Shown piece after piece: positions 16,752-26,630 of a stretch of DNA of 64,000 nucleotides. The stretch covers positions 868,001 through 932,000 of the forward strand of contig CAXXFU010000004.1 of NCBI GenBank assembly GCA_963675235.2, in the 5' to 3' direction. The notes under the pieces are model-generated. The model was not told the DNA's origin. It made no database searches and saw only the letters and a list, made by a program, of their open reading frames with translations. This stretch comes from JAHJQZ01 sp963675235 (GTDB taxonomy: Bacteria > Pseudomonadota > Alphaproteobacteria > Rhizobiales > Devosiaceae). Made by a program: the position numbers and the translations under genes. How positions within the stretch are numbered: the stretch's first letter is position 1; each line of letters opens with the position of its first letter.

Positions 16752-17723
16752 CTATTCCGCGGCGGTTTGCGCTGCTGCCTTTTCGGCGTGCGCGGCCAGC
16801 CCGTCGCGATACCAGGCGCCATCGTCCCAGGCCTTCTTGCGTGCCTCGATGCGCTCACGGTTGCACAGGCCCTTGCCCGAGATCACCGCGAAGAACTCGT
16901 TCCAGTCGATGGCGCCGAAATCGTACTGATTGCTTTCGGCGTTCCACTTCAGATCGGGATCGGGCACCTTCAGCCCGAGCCACTCGGCCTGCGGCACCGT
17001 CTGGTCGACGAATTTCTGCCGCAGGTCGTCATTGGACATCTGCTTGATCTTCCACTTCATCGACTGCTCGGAATGAACCGAGTCGCTGTCGGAAGGGCCA
17101 AACATCATCAGGGCCGGCCACCACCAGCGGTTCATGGCGTCCTGCGCCATCGCCTTTTGCGCATCATTGCCTTCCATCAGCACGCGCAGGAGGTCGAACC
17201 CCTGCCTCTGGTGGAAGCTTTCCTCCTTGCAGATGCGGATCATTGCCCGTGAATAGGGTCCGTAGGAGCAGCGCTGCAGCTGCACCTGGTTCATGATCGC
17301 GGCACCGTCGACCAGCCAGCCGATGGCGCCGACATCGGCCCAGGTCAGGGTGGGATAGTTGAAGATCGAGGAGTATTTGGCCGTGCCGGCGAGAAGCTCT
17401 GCGGTCATCTCGTCACGGCTGACGCCGAGGGTTTCGGCGGCACTGTAAAGATAAAGCCCGTGTCCGGCCTCGTCCTGCACCTTGGCCAGAAGGATGGCCT
17501 TGCGCTCGAGCGTCGGGGCGCGGGTGATCCAGTTGGCTTCCGGCAGCTGCCCCACGACTTCGGAATGGGCATGCTGGCCGATCTGACGGATAAGCGTCTT
17601 GCGATAGCCGGCAGGCATGGCGTCCTGCGGCTCGATCTTGATGTCGGCATCGATCCGGCGCTGGAAGGCGCGCTCAGCCTCGGTGTTTTCGCTTTTCCCC
17701 GATTCAACCATCTGGGCATACAT
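16752..17723 (-). CDS. paaA: PaaA, phenylacetyl-CoA epoxidase catalytic subunit
   Basis: The 323-residue di-iron oxygenase subunit forms the 1,2-epoxide of phenylacetyl-CoA. Metal-site signatures are visible: KVQDEAGHG (Glu85/His88) and CKEESFHQRQG (Glu167/His171). Other family stretches are ANWITRAPTLERKA, FNYPTLTWADVGAIGW, and NRWWWPALMMFGPSDSDS near residue 200. The ATG at 17723 has GAGGGGAGG just upstream. The 112-bp space back to the thiolase gene carries two palindromes, so paaA may also have its own promoter or processing site. Confidence 0.97.
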   Translation of the reverse strand: MYAQMVESGKSENTEAERAFQRRIDADIKIEPQDAMPAGYRKTLIRQIGQHAHSEVVGQLPEANWITRAPTLERKAILLAKVQDEAGHGLYLYSAAETLGVSRDEMTAELLAGTAKYSSIFNYPTLTWADVGAIGWLVDGAAIMNQVQLQRCSYGPYSRAMIRICKEESFHQRQGFDLLRVLMEGNDAQKAMAQDAMNRWWWPALMMFGPSDSDSVHSEQSMKWKIKQMSNDDLRQKFVDQTVPQAEWLGLKVPDPDLKWNAESNQYDFGAIDWNEFFAVISGKGLCNRERIEARKKAWDDGAWYRDGLAAHAEKAAAQTAAE

Positions 17724-17750
17724 GGCCGTTCCTCCCCTTGAGCGTTCTCA

Positions 17751-17773
17751 GGAAAAGTGGCTCCCACTTTTCC
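17751..17773. repeat. Perfect palindrome upstream of paaA
   Basis: GGAAAAGTGG (17751-17760), a three-base loop, and CCACTTTTCC (17764-17773) form a perfect 10-bp stem between the thiolase and paaA genes. It belongs to the same GGAAAAGTGG palindrome class as the element between paaA and paaB. It is a likely RNA-processing or partial-termination element. Confidence 0.5.
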
Positions 17774-17803
17774 GGTTCGAAAACGCGACAACTCAAAACC
17801 TTT

Positions 17804-17836
17804 GAGCGTCCGATCTGATCCAATCGGAGCGGACGC

Positions 17837-17838
<2 letters not shown>
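17804..17838. repeat. Nested inverted repeat at the end of the thiolase gene
   Basis: GAGCGTCCG (17804-17812) pairs with CGGACGCTC (17830-17838). An alternative inner stem is TCCGAT (17809-17814) with ATCGGA (17823-17828). It overlaps the thiolase stop codon on the minus strand. It may form a leaky terminator separating the paaX/thiolase part from paaA onward. Confidence 0.4.
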
Positions 17839-19051
<1,213 letters not shown>

Positions 19052-19098
19052 GAGTTCCTTCCCATCGATGCGACTTTCGGTCGCAGTTCGAGCCTTGA

Positions 19099-19128
19099 TG
19101 TGACACATAATACGTCACATTACAACAC
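19099..19128. promoter_or_regulatory. Predicted PaaX-type operator before the thiolase gene
   Basis: The motif CGTCACATTACAACAC (19113-19128) matches, with few changes, CGTAACATTACAAGAC in the palindrome upstream of paaG (opposite reading). It overlaps a TGTGAC (19099-19104) / GTCACA (19114-19119) inverted repeat. Two paa promoters sharing this element, next to the paaX gene, suggests it is the PaaX binding site. Confidence 0.45.
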
Positions 19129-19152
19129 GTGTTTGGCGAGTTTGTGTAATAT

Positions 19153-20019
19153 TTATGCCGTCGAAAGATCAGCGATCCGCCGCGCCAACCTTACCCGGTC
19201 GGCCTGCAGTGCGCCCCGCGAGTCGATGAAGCTTTTCGTGATCTCCGCGTCCGATTGATCGAGCAGCGAAAGGTACAGTTTGGCGAAAAGCGCCCTGGCC
19301 TTCCGGCCCAGCCATCCCTTGGGCAGAAACGCTTCCGGCAGGTCGGGATCGTCAAGCGCGATCCCGCGGAAATTGTGGACGAGCAGAAGTCTCAGAACCA
19401 GCGCTTCTCCTTGCGATACGGGCTTGTCGACGAAATCCGAGAACCCGGCGATGAAGCGCTCGCAGCGGCTGTTGATCTCGTCCAGGGGCCAGGCCGAACC
19501 GACCAGATCCGACAGGTCGTCCTCGGTCTTGGCGACGAAATGTACGCCGGGAACCACCGGCATCTCCTCGCCGCGATCGGGCAGAAGCCCGACCCCCGGC
19601 AGCGGGAAGCCGGCCCGTAGGGCGCGCAGCATCGCGCTCGCCTCATCGCGCTCGGCACCCTGCGGCAGCAGCACGAGATGCCAACCTGAAAGCAACTCTT
19701 TTTTCTGGCATTTGTAAATTTGCCGTGCCGCTTTCTGAAACTCGCAGATCGCTTCGGGCGTCAGGTGGTAGAAACTTCGCCGCCCTTCCCGTTTGCCCTC
19801 GATCCGGGCCGCCGCGACCAGTCGCGAGACGGAGGTGCGCACCCGGCTTTCGGCAATGCCGGCCCGGGCGCAGGTCTCGACGATATTGCCCATCCAAAGC
19901 TCTCCGCCGCGCGGGGCGACGACATCGCCATACAAGGTGACGATGAAGGCGCCGGCGCGCATGGGAAACTGCTCGACAAGGCGGGACAGGGCATCGGTCG
20001 TGGTCATGGGCGACTCCAT
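19153..20019 (-). CDS. paaX: PaaX, phenylacetic-acid-degradation operon repressor
   Basis: The 288-residue GntR-like regulator has an N-terminal winged helix (FIVTLYGDVVAPRGGELWMG, then SRVRTSVSRLVAAARIEG) and the PaaX C-terminal domain (GWHLVLLP, RALRAGFPLPGVGLLP, LLLVHNFRGIALDDPDLP). PaaX binds paa promoters and is released by phenylacetyl-CoA, the product of PaaK. It sits between paaK and the thiolase gene. The ATG at 20007 is an alternative with GGAG at better spacing; 20019 also has GAGGG upstream. The repeated CGTnACATTACAAnAC motif is its likely target. Confidence 0.92.
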   Translation of the reverse strand: MESPMTTTDALSRLVEQFPMRAGAFIVTLYGDVVAPRGGELWMGNIVETCARAGIAESRVRTSVSRLVAAARIEGKREGRRSFYHLTPEAICEFQKAARQIYKCQKKELLSGWHLVLLPQGAERDEASAMLRALRAGFPLPGVGLLPDRGEEMPVVPGVHFVAKTEDDLSDLVGSAWPLDEINSRCERFIAGFSDFVDKPVSQGEALVLRLLLVHNFRGIALDDPDLPEAFLPKGWLGRKARALFAKLYLSLLDQSDAEITKSFIDSRGALQADRVRLARRIADLSTA

Positions 20020-20061
20020 TTTCCCTCACTGTGCCTCATTGTCCCGTTCGCCTCCAAGCGC

Positions 20062-21372
20062 TCAGCGGCTTGGCCGCTCGTCGAGCAACCGCACCGCCTT
20101 GCCCTGCGAACGCGCGATCTGCCCCGGCTCGCCGACATCGACGCGAACCGTCACGCCGATGACGCTCTTGATGTGATGGGTCAGTTCCACCGCAGATATC
20201 CGCCGTTCCTCGGGGCTGGCGCCATCCGCCGTCGCCTCGCAGAGCACCGACATCTTGTCCATGCGCCCTTCGCGGCTGAGCTTGATCTGGTAGTGCGGCG
20301 ACAGCCCCTTGCACTTGAAGATCTGTTCCTCGATCTGGGTCGGGAAGATGTTGACGCCCCTCAGGATGATCATGTCGTCGGAACGGCCGGTGATCTTTTC
20401 GATTCGCCGCATCGAGCGGGCCGTGCCCGGCATCAACCGGGTCAGGTCGCGGGTGCGGTAGCGGATGATCGGGAAGGCTTCCTTGGTCAGCGAGGTGAAG
20501 ACGAGCTCGCCCTTCTCCCCGTCCGGCAACACCTCGCCGGTCTCCGGGTCGATGATCTCGGGATAGAAATGATCCTCCCAGATGCACAGCCCGTCCTTGG
20601 ACTCGACGCATTCCATCGCCACACCGGGCCCGATCACTTCGGACAGCCCGTAGATGTCGGTGGCATGCATATCGAAGGCGTTCTCGATCTCGGAGCGCAT
20701 GGCGTCGGTCCAGGGCTCGGCCCCGAAAATGCCGGCCTTGAGACTCGATTCACGCGGATCCCAGCCCGAAGCCCTGTAGGCATCGAGGATGGCCAGCATG
20801 TAGGACGGCGTGACCATGATGATGTCGGGCTTGAAGTCCTCGATCAACGTCACCTGACGCTCGGTCATGCCACCGGAGACGGGCACCACCGTACAACCGA
20901 GTTTCTCGGCGCCGTAATGGGCGCCGAGACCACCGGTGAACAGACCGTAGCCATAGGCATTGTGGACGATGTCGCCGGGCCGGCCACCGGCGGCGCGGAT
21001 CGAGCGGGCAACGACCTCGGCCCACATGTCGATATCGTTGAGCGTGTAGCCGACAACTGTCGGGCGCCCGGTCGTCCCCGACGAGGCATGGATGCGCGCC
21101 AGCTTCTCGCGCGGCACGGAGAACATGCCGAACGGGTAGTTGTCGCGCAGGTCCTGCTTGACCGTGAACGGGAACTTCGACAGGTCCGAAAGCGTCTTCA
21201 GATCGTCCGGATGCACGCCCGCCTCGTCGAACTTTTTGCGATAGGCCGGCGAATTCTTGTAGGCGTGGTTTAGCGTTTTTTTCAGCCGTTCGAGCTGCAA
21301 ACCGCTGATTTCGTCGCGCGAGGCGATTTCGATAGGATCGAGGCTCGCCCTGTCGGGCGTGAGATCTCGCAT
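20062..21372 (-). CDS. paaK: PaaK, phenylacetate-CoA ligase
   Basis: The 436-residue adenylate-forming enzyme activates phenylacetate with ATP and CoA, the first step of the pathway. The ATP-binding loop SSGTTGRPTVVGYT is at residues 97-110. Later motifs include TDIYGLSEVIGPG and RTRDLTR. The C-terminal subdomain has RSDDMIILRGVNIFPTQIEE, characteristic of PaaK. The ATG at 21372 has GGAGGA directly upstream. It follows paaI by 32 bases. Length and order match known ligases. Confidence 0.96.
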   Translation of the reverse strand: MRDLTPDRASLDPIEIASRDEISGLQLERLKKTLNHAYKNSPAYRKKFDEAGVHPDDLKTLSDLSKFPFTVKQDLRDNYPFGMFSVPREKLARIHASSGTTGRPTVVGYTLNDIDMWAEVVARSIRAAGGRPGDIVHNAYGYGLFTGGLGAHYGAEKLGCTVVPVSGGMTERQVTLIEDFKPDIIMVTPSYMLAILDAYRASGWDPRESSLKAGIFGAEPWTDAMRSEIENAFDMHATDIYGLSEVIGPGVAMECVESKDGLCIWEDHFYPEIIDPETGEVLPDGEKGELVFTSLTKEAFPIIRYRTRDLTRLMPGTARSMRRIEKITGRSDDMIILRGVNIFPTQIEEQIFKCKGLSPHYQIKLSREGRMDKMSVLCEATADGASPEERRISAVELTHHIKSVIGVTVRVDVGEPGQIARSQGKAVRLLDERPSR

Positions 21373-21404
21373 GATTCCTCCATGGTATCCTGTTGGCGCG
21401 CCCC

Positions 21405-21854
21405 TCAGGCGCCCGTCGTGTCGATGTCGTCGTGTTCGAAGTGCTGGCCGTTCACCTGGCGTGAATGGCCGCGGAAACTGGCAACCAGCGTGCCGTCCTG
21501 CCGGCGGACGGCGATGTCGTAGATACCGTTACGGCCGGTGCGATCCGTTTCCTCGGCGGTTGCGGTCAGCCGATCTCCCTCATAGGCCGGAGCGATGAAG
21601 GTGATCGAGCAGTGCTGGGCGAAGGTGAACTGGTTGTAGGCGTTGCAGGCAAAGGCGAAGGCGCTGTCGGCCAGGGTGAACATGTAGCCGCCGTGGCAGG
21701 TCTTGAGGCCGTTGAGCATGTCCGGCCCGACCGTCATCGAGAGAACCGACCGGCCCGGCCCGACACTCTCGAGCTTCATGCCGAGCGCCTGGCTGGCCCG
21801 ATCCTTGGCCCACATGATCTCGGCCGATTTCTCGGCCACGTTCTGGGCGTCCAT
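21405..21854 (-). CDS. paaI: PaaI, hydroxyphenylacetyl-CoA thioesterase
   Basis: The 149-residue hotdog-fold protein has the PaaI active-site region LKTCHGGYMFTLADSAFAFACN, with the HGG turn at residues 54-56 and catalytic Asp63. It removes CoA from aberrant aryl- or epoxide-derived intermediates and so recycles CoA. Its ATG overlaps the paaG stop (TGATG), so the two are translationally coupled. It acts as a cytosolic tetramer in known systems. Confidence 0.94.
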   Translation of the reverse strand: MDAQNVAEKSAEIMWAKDRASQALGMKLESVGPGRSVLSMTVGPDMLNGLKTCHGGYMFTLADSAFAFACNAYNQFTFAQHCSITFIAPAYEGDRLTATAEETDRTGRNGIYDIAVRRQDGTLVASFRGHSRQVNGQHFEHDDIDTTGA

Positions 21855-22651
21855 CAGCCTTGCTTCCCGCTGAACCTGGCGGGCCGCTTTTCAAGGAATG
21901 CCCGGACCCCTTCGGCATAGTCGGGGCTGCGGCCGGCCCGGCGTTGGTAGTCCTGCTCGAGTGCAAGGCTCTCATCGAGCGTTTGCGCGCTCGCCGCCTG
22001 CACGGCCTTCTTGGTCAGCCCCAGGGCAAAGCTCGCTCCGGCAGCGAGGCGCGCGGCAAGTGCCTGCGCCTCGTTCATGAGATCGGCATCGGGCACCGAT
22101 CTGTAGATCAGGCCCCAGTCGACGGCCCGGGCCGCCGTTACCGGCTCGGCAAGCATCATGATTGCCTTGGCCCGGGCCTCCCCGACAAGGTGGGTAATGG
22201 TCCAGGTCCCCCCGGAGTCCGGAACAAGTCCCACCTTGGAAAAGGATTGGATGAATTTGGCGCTTTCGGCGGCTAGAACGATATCGCAGGCAAAAGCGAT
22301 GTTCGCTCCCGCGCCGGCGGCCACCCCGTTGACGGCGCACACGATCGGCTTGTCGAGCCCGCGCAGGCGCCGGATCAACGGATTGTAGAAATCGCCGATG
22401 GTCTTTCCGAGATCGGGCGGGGCTGCCATGGTCGACGGATCGCGCTCGTCGAGGTCCTGGCCGGCACAAAAGCCGCGCCCGGCGCCGGTCAGCAGCACCG
22501 CCCGCACGCCGTCCTCGCGCTCCGCCCGCGTCAGTGCCTCGGCCAGCGCCGCGTGCATTTCCGGGTTGAAGGCGTTCAGCCGGCCGGGACGATTGAGCGT
22601 GATTGTGAGCACACCGTCCGAAAACGCGGTCTGCAGCACATCTTTTTGCAT
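21854..22651 (-). CDS. paaG: PaaG, 1,2-epoxyphenylacetyl-CoA isomerase
   Basis: The 265-residue crotonase-fold protein has the oxyanion-hole segments GRGFCAGQDLDERD and NGVAAGAGANIAFACD, the PDSGGTW turn, and a C-terminal YAEGVRAFLEKRPARFSG. PaaG isomerises the ring-1,2-epoxide to the seven-membered oxepin and also shifts double bonds later. The ATG at 22651 has AGAGGAGC upstream. It is the first gene of the minus-strand paa operon, facing the ABC-transporter operon across a promoter region with two palindromes. Confidence 0.93.
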   Translation of the reverse strand: MQKDVLQTAFSDGVLTITLNRPGRLNAFNPEMHAALAEALTRAEREDGVRAVLLTGAGRGFCAGQDLDERDPSTMAAPPDLGKTIGDFYNPLIRRLRGLDKPIVCAVNGVAAGAGANIAFACDIVLAAESAKFIQSFSKVGLVPDSGGTWTITHLVGEARAKAIMMLAEPVTAARAVDWGLIYRSVPDADLMNEAQALAARLAAGASFALGLTKKAVQAASAQTLDESLALEQDYQRRAGRSPDYAEGVRAFLEKRPARFSGKQG

Positions 22652-22672
22652 CACAAAAAGCTCCTCTTTCTC

Positions 22673-22698
22673 AATGTCTTGTAATGTTACGAGACATT
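22673..22698. promoter_or_regulatory. 26-bp palindrome in the paaG promoter (predicted PaaX operator)
   Basis: Two 12-base arms (AATGTCTTGTAA and TTACGAGACATT) with one mismatch flank a two-base centre, 22 bases upstream of the paaG ATG. The inner part recurs before the thiolase gene. Position over the likely start of transcription fits repression. Confidence 0.55.
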
Positions 22699-22745
22699 GC
22701 CGCCCCCTCCCAGAGGCACTTTCCGTATAAAACAACTTGCATAAA

Positions 22746-22759
22746 CCGACCATTCGGTC
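22746..22759. promoter_or_regulatory. PaaR-like (TetR) operator between paaG and the transporter operon
   Basis: ACCGACCATTCGGT has five-base arms ACCGA/TCGGT and resembles the ACCGACC-GGTCGGT palindromes described for TetR-type PaaR regulators of phenylacetate genes. It lies about 60 bases before the binding-protein ATG and about 95 bases before paaG. The TetR gene at the far end of the plus-strand operon is the natural partner. Confidence 0.6.
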
Positions 22760-22819
22760 AATGATTAATGTCGTACGAGCAAAGCTAAAATCTGGTGCAT
22801 TCACTCGGGAGGAGCTCAA

Positions 22820-23950
22820 ATGAACCGACTTCTAGCCACCACGGCACTCATTGCCGTATTCAGCACACCTGCCTACGCAGACATCAATATCGGTGCTTCA
22901 CTTGCCGTCACCGGTCCGGCCGCCTTCCTGGGCGACCCGGAAGCCAAGACGCTTGAACTGGTCGTCGAGCAGATCAACGCCAAGGGCGGCATCAACGGCG
23001 AAAAGATCAACCTGATCATCTATGACGACGGAGCCGATCCCAACAAGGCTCGCACCTTCGCCACGCGCCTGATCGAGGAAGACAACATTGTCGCCATGGT
23101 CGGCGGCACCTCCACCGGCGCCACCATGGCGATGATGCCGCTGTTCGAGGATGCCGAGATTCCCTTCATCTCCCTGGCCGGCGCCATCGCCATCATCGAT
23201 CCGGTCAATCCTTACGTCTTCAAGACCCCACACACCGATCGCATGGCTTGCGAGAAGATTTTTGCCGACATCACCAGCCGCGGCCTGTCCAAGGTTGGCA
23301 TGATCTCGGGCACGGGCGGTTTCGGCAAGTCGATGCGCCAGCAGTGCCTTGATGTCGCGCCGGACAATGGCATCACTGTCGTCGCCGACGAAACCTATGG
23401 ACCCGGCGACGCCGACACCACCCCCCAGCTGACCAACATCCGCAACACCGAAGGTGTCGAGGCCGTGGTCAATCCGGGCTTCGGGCAGGGACCGGCGGTC
23501 GTCACGCGCAACTACGCCCAGCTTGGCATCGACCTGCCTTTCTACCAGAGCCACGGCGTGGCTTCGGACGCCTTCATCGAACTGGCCGGCGACGCCGCCA
23601 ACGGCCTGCGCCTACCTGCTTCCGCCCTTCTTATCCCGGACCAGCTGGCCGACAACGATCCGCAGAAGGGTCCGGTGACCAGCTACATCGCCGACTTCAA
23701 GGAAGCCTATGGCGAACTGCCCTCGACCTTCGGCGGATATGCCTATGACGGCATCAACCTGGTGATCAAGGCCATCGAGGATGCCGGCTCGACCGATCCG
23801 CAGGACATTCGCGACGCACTCGAAGCCATTCAGGGCTTTGCCGGCGTTACCGGCGTGTTCAGCTTCAGCGCGACCGACCACCTCGGCCTCGACCTGACGG
23901 CATTCCGCATGCTGGAAATCACCGATGGCGGTTGGGTTCCGGTCAACTGA
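22820..23950 (+). CDS. Branched-chain-type ABC transporter substrate-binding protein (probable phenylacetate uptake)
   Basis: This 376-residue periplasmic protein has a signal peptide ending at about AYA-DI (residue 21) and the Peripla_BP_6/LivK fold: NIGASLAVTGPAAFLGD, ELVVEQINAKGGINGE, MVGGTSTGATMAM, TFGGYAYDGINL. A GGGAGGAG ribosome-binding site precedes the ATG at 22820. It begins a plus-strand operon with two permeases, two ATPases, a hydratase/dehydrogenase fusion and a TetR gene, facing the paa operon. LivK-type proteins bind diverse ligands including aromatic acids, so phenylacetate or a related acid is the inferred substrate rather than leucine. Confidence 0.88.
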   Translation: MNRLLATTALIAVFSTPAYADINIGASLAVTGPAAFLGDPEAKTLELVVEQINAKGGINGEKINLIIYDDGADPNKARTFATRLIEEDNIVAMVGGTSTGATMAMMPLFEDAEIPFISLAGAIAIIDPVNPYVFKTPHTDRMACEKIFADITSRGLSKVGMISGTGGFGKSMRQQCLDVAPDNGITVVADETYGPGDADTTPQLTNIRNTEGVEAVVNPGFGQGPAVVTRNYAQLGIDLPFYQSHGVASDAFIELAGDAANGLRLPASALLIPDQLADNDPQKGPVTSYIADFKEAYGELPSTFGGYAYDGINLVIKAIEDAGSTDPQDIRDALEAIQGFAGVTGVFSFSATDHLGLDLTAFRMLEITDGGWVPVN

Positions 23951-24010
23951 TCCCAACTGCTTGGAAGTCTTAGGCAGAGCCAAAGAAACCAGTCTCACGA
24001 GGACAAACGG

Positions 24011-24883
24011 ATGTCAGAATTCCTGCAGTTCTGCTTTTCAGGGCTGACGGTCGGCGCCATCTACGCCGCCGTCGCCCTGGGCTTCACCCTCGTCTACAAT
24101 GCCTCGGGCGTCGTCAACTTCGCCCAGGGCGAATTCGTCATCATCGGCGGCATGGTGACCGCCGCCCTGATCGGGCTCGGCCTGCCTGTCTGGCTGGCCG
24201 CGCCCATCGCCATCGCCATTGCCATGGTCGCGGGCGTCGGCCTGTACAAGTTCGCCATCGAGCCGGCCCGCAATGCGCCCCTGGTCTCACTGATCATCAT
24301 CACCATCGGCGCGTCGATCTTCCTGCGCGGCCTGATCCAGGTCGTGCTCGACAAGCAGATCCACCGCTATGCCGGGTTCACCGGCGAGGATCCCATCCAT
24401 ATCTTCGGCGCGACGGTGCTGCCGCAAAGCTTTTGGATTCTCGGAGGTTCCATCGCCGTTTTCGCCGGGCTGGCCATTTTCATGACGCGCACCCGGACCG
24501 GCAACGCCATTCGCGCCACCGCATCAGACCGGCTCGCCGCCAAGCTTGTCGGCATCAACACCAACAGGGCCATGACCCTGTCGTTCGCCCTGTCGGCGGC
24601 GACCGGCGCATTGGCCGGCGTGCTCGCCACGCCCCTGACCTTCACCTCATACGACGCCGGCGTGCTGATGGCCCTCAAGGGTTTCGCCGCCATGATGCTC
24701 GGCGGCATCGGCTCGCCTGCCGGCGCCCTCATCGGCGGATTGTTGATCGGCTTCCTCGAATCCTTCACCGCCGGCTACATCTCTTCAGACTACAAGGACG
24801 CCACCGCCTTCATCGTCATCTTCCTGGTGCTGTTCTTCATGCCGGGAGGCCTGTTCGGCGTCAAACGCGTGGAGCGGGTGTGA
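24011..24883 (+). CDS. LivH-type ABC transporter permease
   Basis: The 290-residue inner-membrane permease matches LivH: the N-terminal GLTVGAIYAAVALGFTLVYNA, then GVVNFAQGEFVIIGG, and the EAA-like cytoplasmic loop TGNAIRATASDRLAAKLVGIN. About eight hydrophobic segments are present. It follows the binding protein by 60 bases, and its TGA overlaps the next permease's ATG by one base. It works as a heterodimer with the following LivM-type permease. Confidence 0.92.
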   Translation: MSEFLQFCFSGLTVGAIYAAVALGFTLVYNASGVVNFAQGEFVIIGGMVTAALIGLGLPVWLAAPIAIAIAMVAGVGLYKFAIEPARNAPLVSLIIITIGASIFLRGLIQVVLDKQIHRYAGFTGEDPIHIFGATVLPQSFWILGGSIAVFAGLAIFMTRTRTGNAIRATASDRLAAKLVGINTNRAMTLSFALSAATGALAGVLATPLTFTSYDAGVLMALKGFAAMMLGGIGSPAGALIGGLLIGFLESFTAGYISSDYKDATAFIVIFLVLFFMPGGLFGVKRVERV

Positions 24884-25842
24884 TGTTTCGAACCCTTGCC
24901 ATAGTCGTCGTGCTCGCGGCCATTCTTGCCGCTGCTCCGCTGTTCTTCCCCTCGTCCTACTACTATCGGATCGCCGTGCTGGTTCTGATCAACGCGCTCT
25001 CGGTCACCGGCATGGTGGTGCTTTTGGGCTATGTCGGGCTGGTCAGCCTCGGGCATGCCGGCTTTTTCGCCATCGGCGGCTACACCGCCGCGCTGCTGCC
25101 GGCCTACGGCGTCGATCCGATCTGGACAATTCCCGTCGGCGCCGTCATCGCCGTGGTTCTGGCAGGGCTCATCGGGCGTCCGATCCTGAAGCTCAAGGGC
25201 TACCATCTCACCATCGCCACGCTCGGTTTCGGCATGCTGGTGTGGATGGTCCTGTCCAAGGAAGCCTGGCTGACCGGCGGGCCCGACGGCATGAATGTCG
25301 CCGCGCTCGACGTCAAGGCGCCGTTCGAACTGCTTGGCATCAAGCTCAAGACCACCACGGCCTGGTACTGGGTCTCGGCCATCGCCCTCGTCATCGGCGC
25401 GGCATTCGCGACCAATCTCGCCAACAGCCCAACCGGACGCGCCATGCGGGCCGTGCACGGCAGCGACGTCGCTGCCTCCGCCCTCGGCATCGACGCGGCG
25501 CGCACCAAGCTGATCGCCTTCATGATCTCGGCTGGCTACGCTGCCGTCGCCGGCGCCCTGCTCGCCCTTTACAACCGCTACATCACGCCGGAAGTCGGCG
25601 GCTTCATGCACTCGATCGAGATGGTCACCATGGCCGTGCTCGGTGGCGCTTCAAGCGTTTTCGGCGCACTGGTCGGCGCCATCATCCTCACCGCCCTTCC
25701 CCAGGTCCTGACCGTGTTCGCCGACTACGAGAACATGATCTTCGGCGCCATCATGATCCTGACAATGGTGCTGATGCGCGAGGGCCTGGTTCCGGCCCTG
25801 TCGGCGCGCTGGCACACACTCATCAGACGGAGGGGCAAATGA
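24883..25842 (+). CDS. LivM-type ABC transporter permease
   Basis: The 319-residue membrane protein matches LivM: VLLGYVGLVSLGHAGFFAIGG, GYHLTIATLGFGMLVW, and the coupling loop SPTGRAMRAVHGSDVAASALGI. The ATG at 24883 overlaps the upstream stop (TGATG). Upstream in-frame sequence is the wrong frame of the LivH-type gene and is not part of it. Its own stop overlaps the next gene's ATG (ATGA). Confidence 0.92.
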   Translation: MFRTLAIVVVLAAILAAAPLFFPSSYYYRIAVLVLINALSVTGMVVLLGYVGLVSLGHAGFFAIGGYTAALLPAYGVDPIWTIPVGAVIAVVLAGLIGRPILKLKGYHLTIATLGFGMLVWMVLSKEAWLTGGPDGMNVAALDVKAPFELLGIKLKTTTAWYWVSAIALVIGAAFATNLANSPTGRAMRAVHGSDVAASALGIDAARTKLIAFMISAGYAAVAGALLALYNRYITPEVGGFMHSIEMVTMAVLGGASSVFGALVGAIILTALPQVLTVFADYENMIFGAIMILTMVLMREGLVPALSARWHTLIRRRGK

Positions 25843-26630
25843 GCGCTCTCGCTGTCGAAGACCTCGGCATCACCTTCGGCGGCCTCAAGGCGGTCGACGC
25901 GGTCAGCTTTTCCGCCAGCCCGGGCGAGGTGACCTCGATCATCGGACCGAACGGGGCCGGCAAGACCACGTTGTTCAACATGATCACCGGGCTTTACCGG
26001 CCCAGTAACGGCAAGGTGCTGATCCAGGGGCGTGACGTCACCGGCGAGCCGACCCACAAGCGCGCCGCGCTCGGGCTTGCCCGCACTTTCCAGAACCTGC
26101 AGATCTTCGCCCGCATGAGTGCGCTCGACAATGTCATGGTCGGCCGGCATCTCAAGGAGCGCGGCAGCGTCTTTTCCGACCTGTTCGGCCTGCCCTCGAC
26201 CCGCGCCCGCAACCGCCAGAGCGCCGAGGCAGCCGAAGCGGCCCTCTACGAAGTCGGCCTTCACGGCTACGCCCTGCGCCCGGCGGGCGATCTCGCCTAT
26301 GGCCAGCTCAAGCGCCTCGAAATCGCCCGCGCCCTGATGATGGACGCTCCGCTTCTGCTGCTCGATGAGCCGGCGGCGGGCTGCAATGCCGTCGAGAGCC
26401 GCGAGATCGACGACCTGATTGCCAAGATTGCCGAAAAGGGCGCCGCCGTTCTGTTGATCGAACATGACATGCGCATGGTCATGCGCATTTCCGCTCACAT
26501 TGTCGTGCTCGACCGCGGCCGCAAGATTGCCGAGGGCACGCCCGATGTCGTGCGCAACACCGAAGAGGTGATCGCCGCCTATCTCGGCGCTCACGGTGCC
26601 GCCGAGGCCAGGGAGGGCGCACATGCTTGA
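25839..26630 (+). CDS. LivG-type ABC transporter ATPase
   Basis: The 263-residue ATPase has Walker A GPNGAGKTT, the family's degenerate signature LAYGQLKRLEIARAL, Walker B LLLLDEPAAG and the H-loop LIEHDM. The usual AAGLNP after Walker B reads AAGCNAVE here, a mild deviation. LivG-type proteins normally carry the YGQ form of the signature, so this is not a defect. It couples ATP hydrolysis to transport together with the LivF-type protein. Confidence 0.92.
   Translation: MSALAVEDLGITFGGLKAVDAVSFSASPGEVTSIIGPNGAGKTTLFNMITGLYRPSNGKVLIQGRDVTGEPTHKRAALGLARTFQNLQIFARMSALDNVMVGRHLKERGSVFSDLFGLPSTRARNRQSAEAAEAALYEVGLHGYALRPAGDLAYGQLKRLEIARALMMDAPLLLLDEPAAGCNAVESREIDDLIAKIAEKGAAVLLIEHDMRMVMRISAHIVVLDRGRKIAEGTPDVVRNTEEVIAAYLGAHGAAEAREGAHA

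Noticed and set aside
19720..21273. 517-codon plus-strand frame opposite paaX/paaK
   Set aside because: Antisense shadow of two well-identified genes; no motif.
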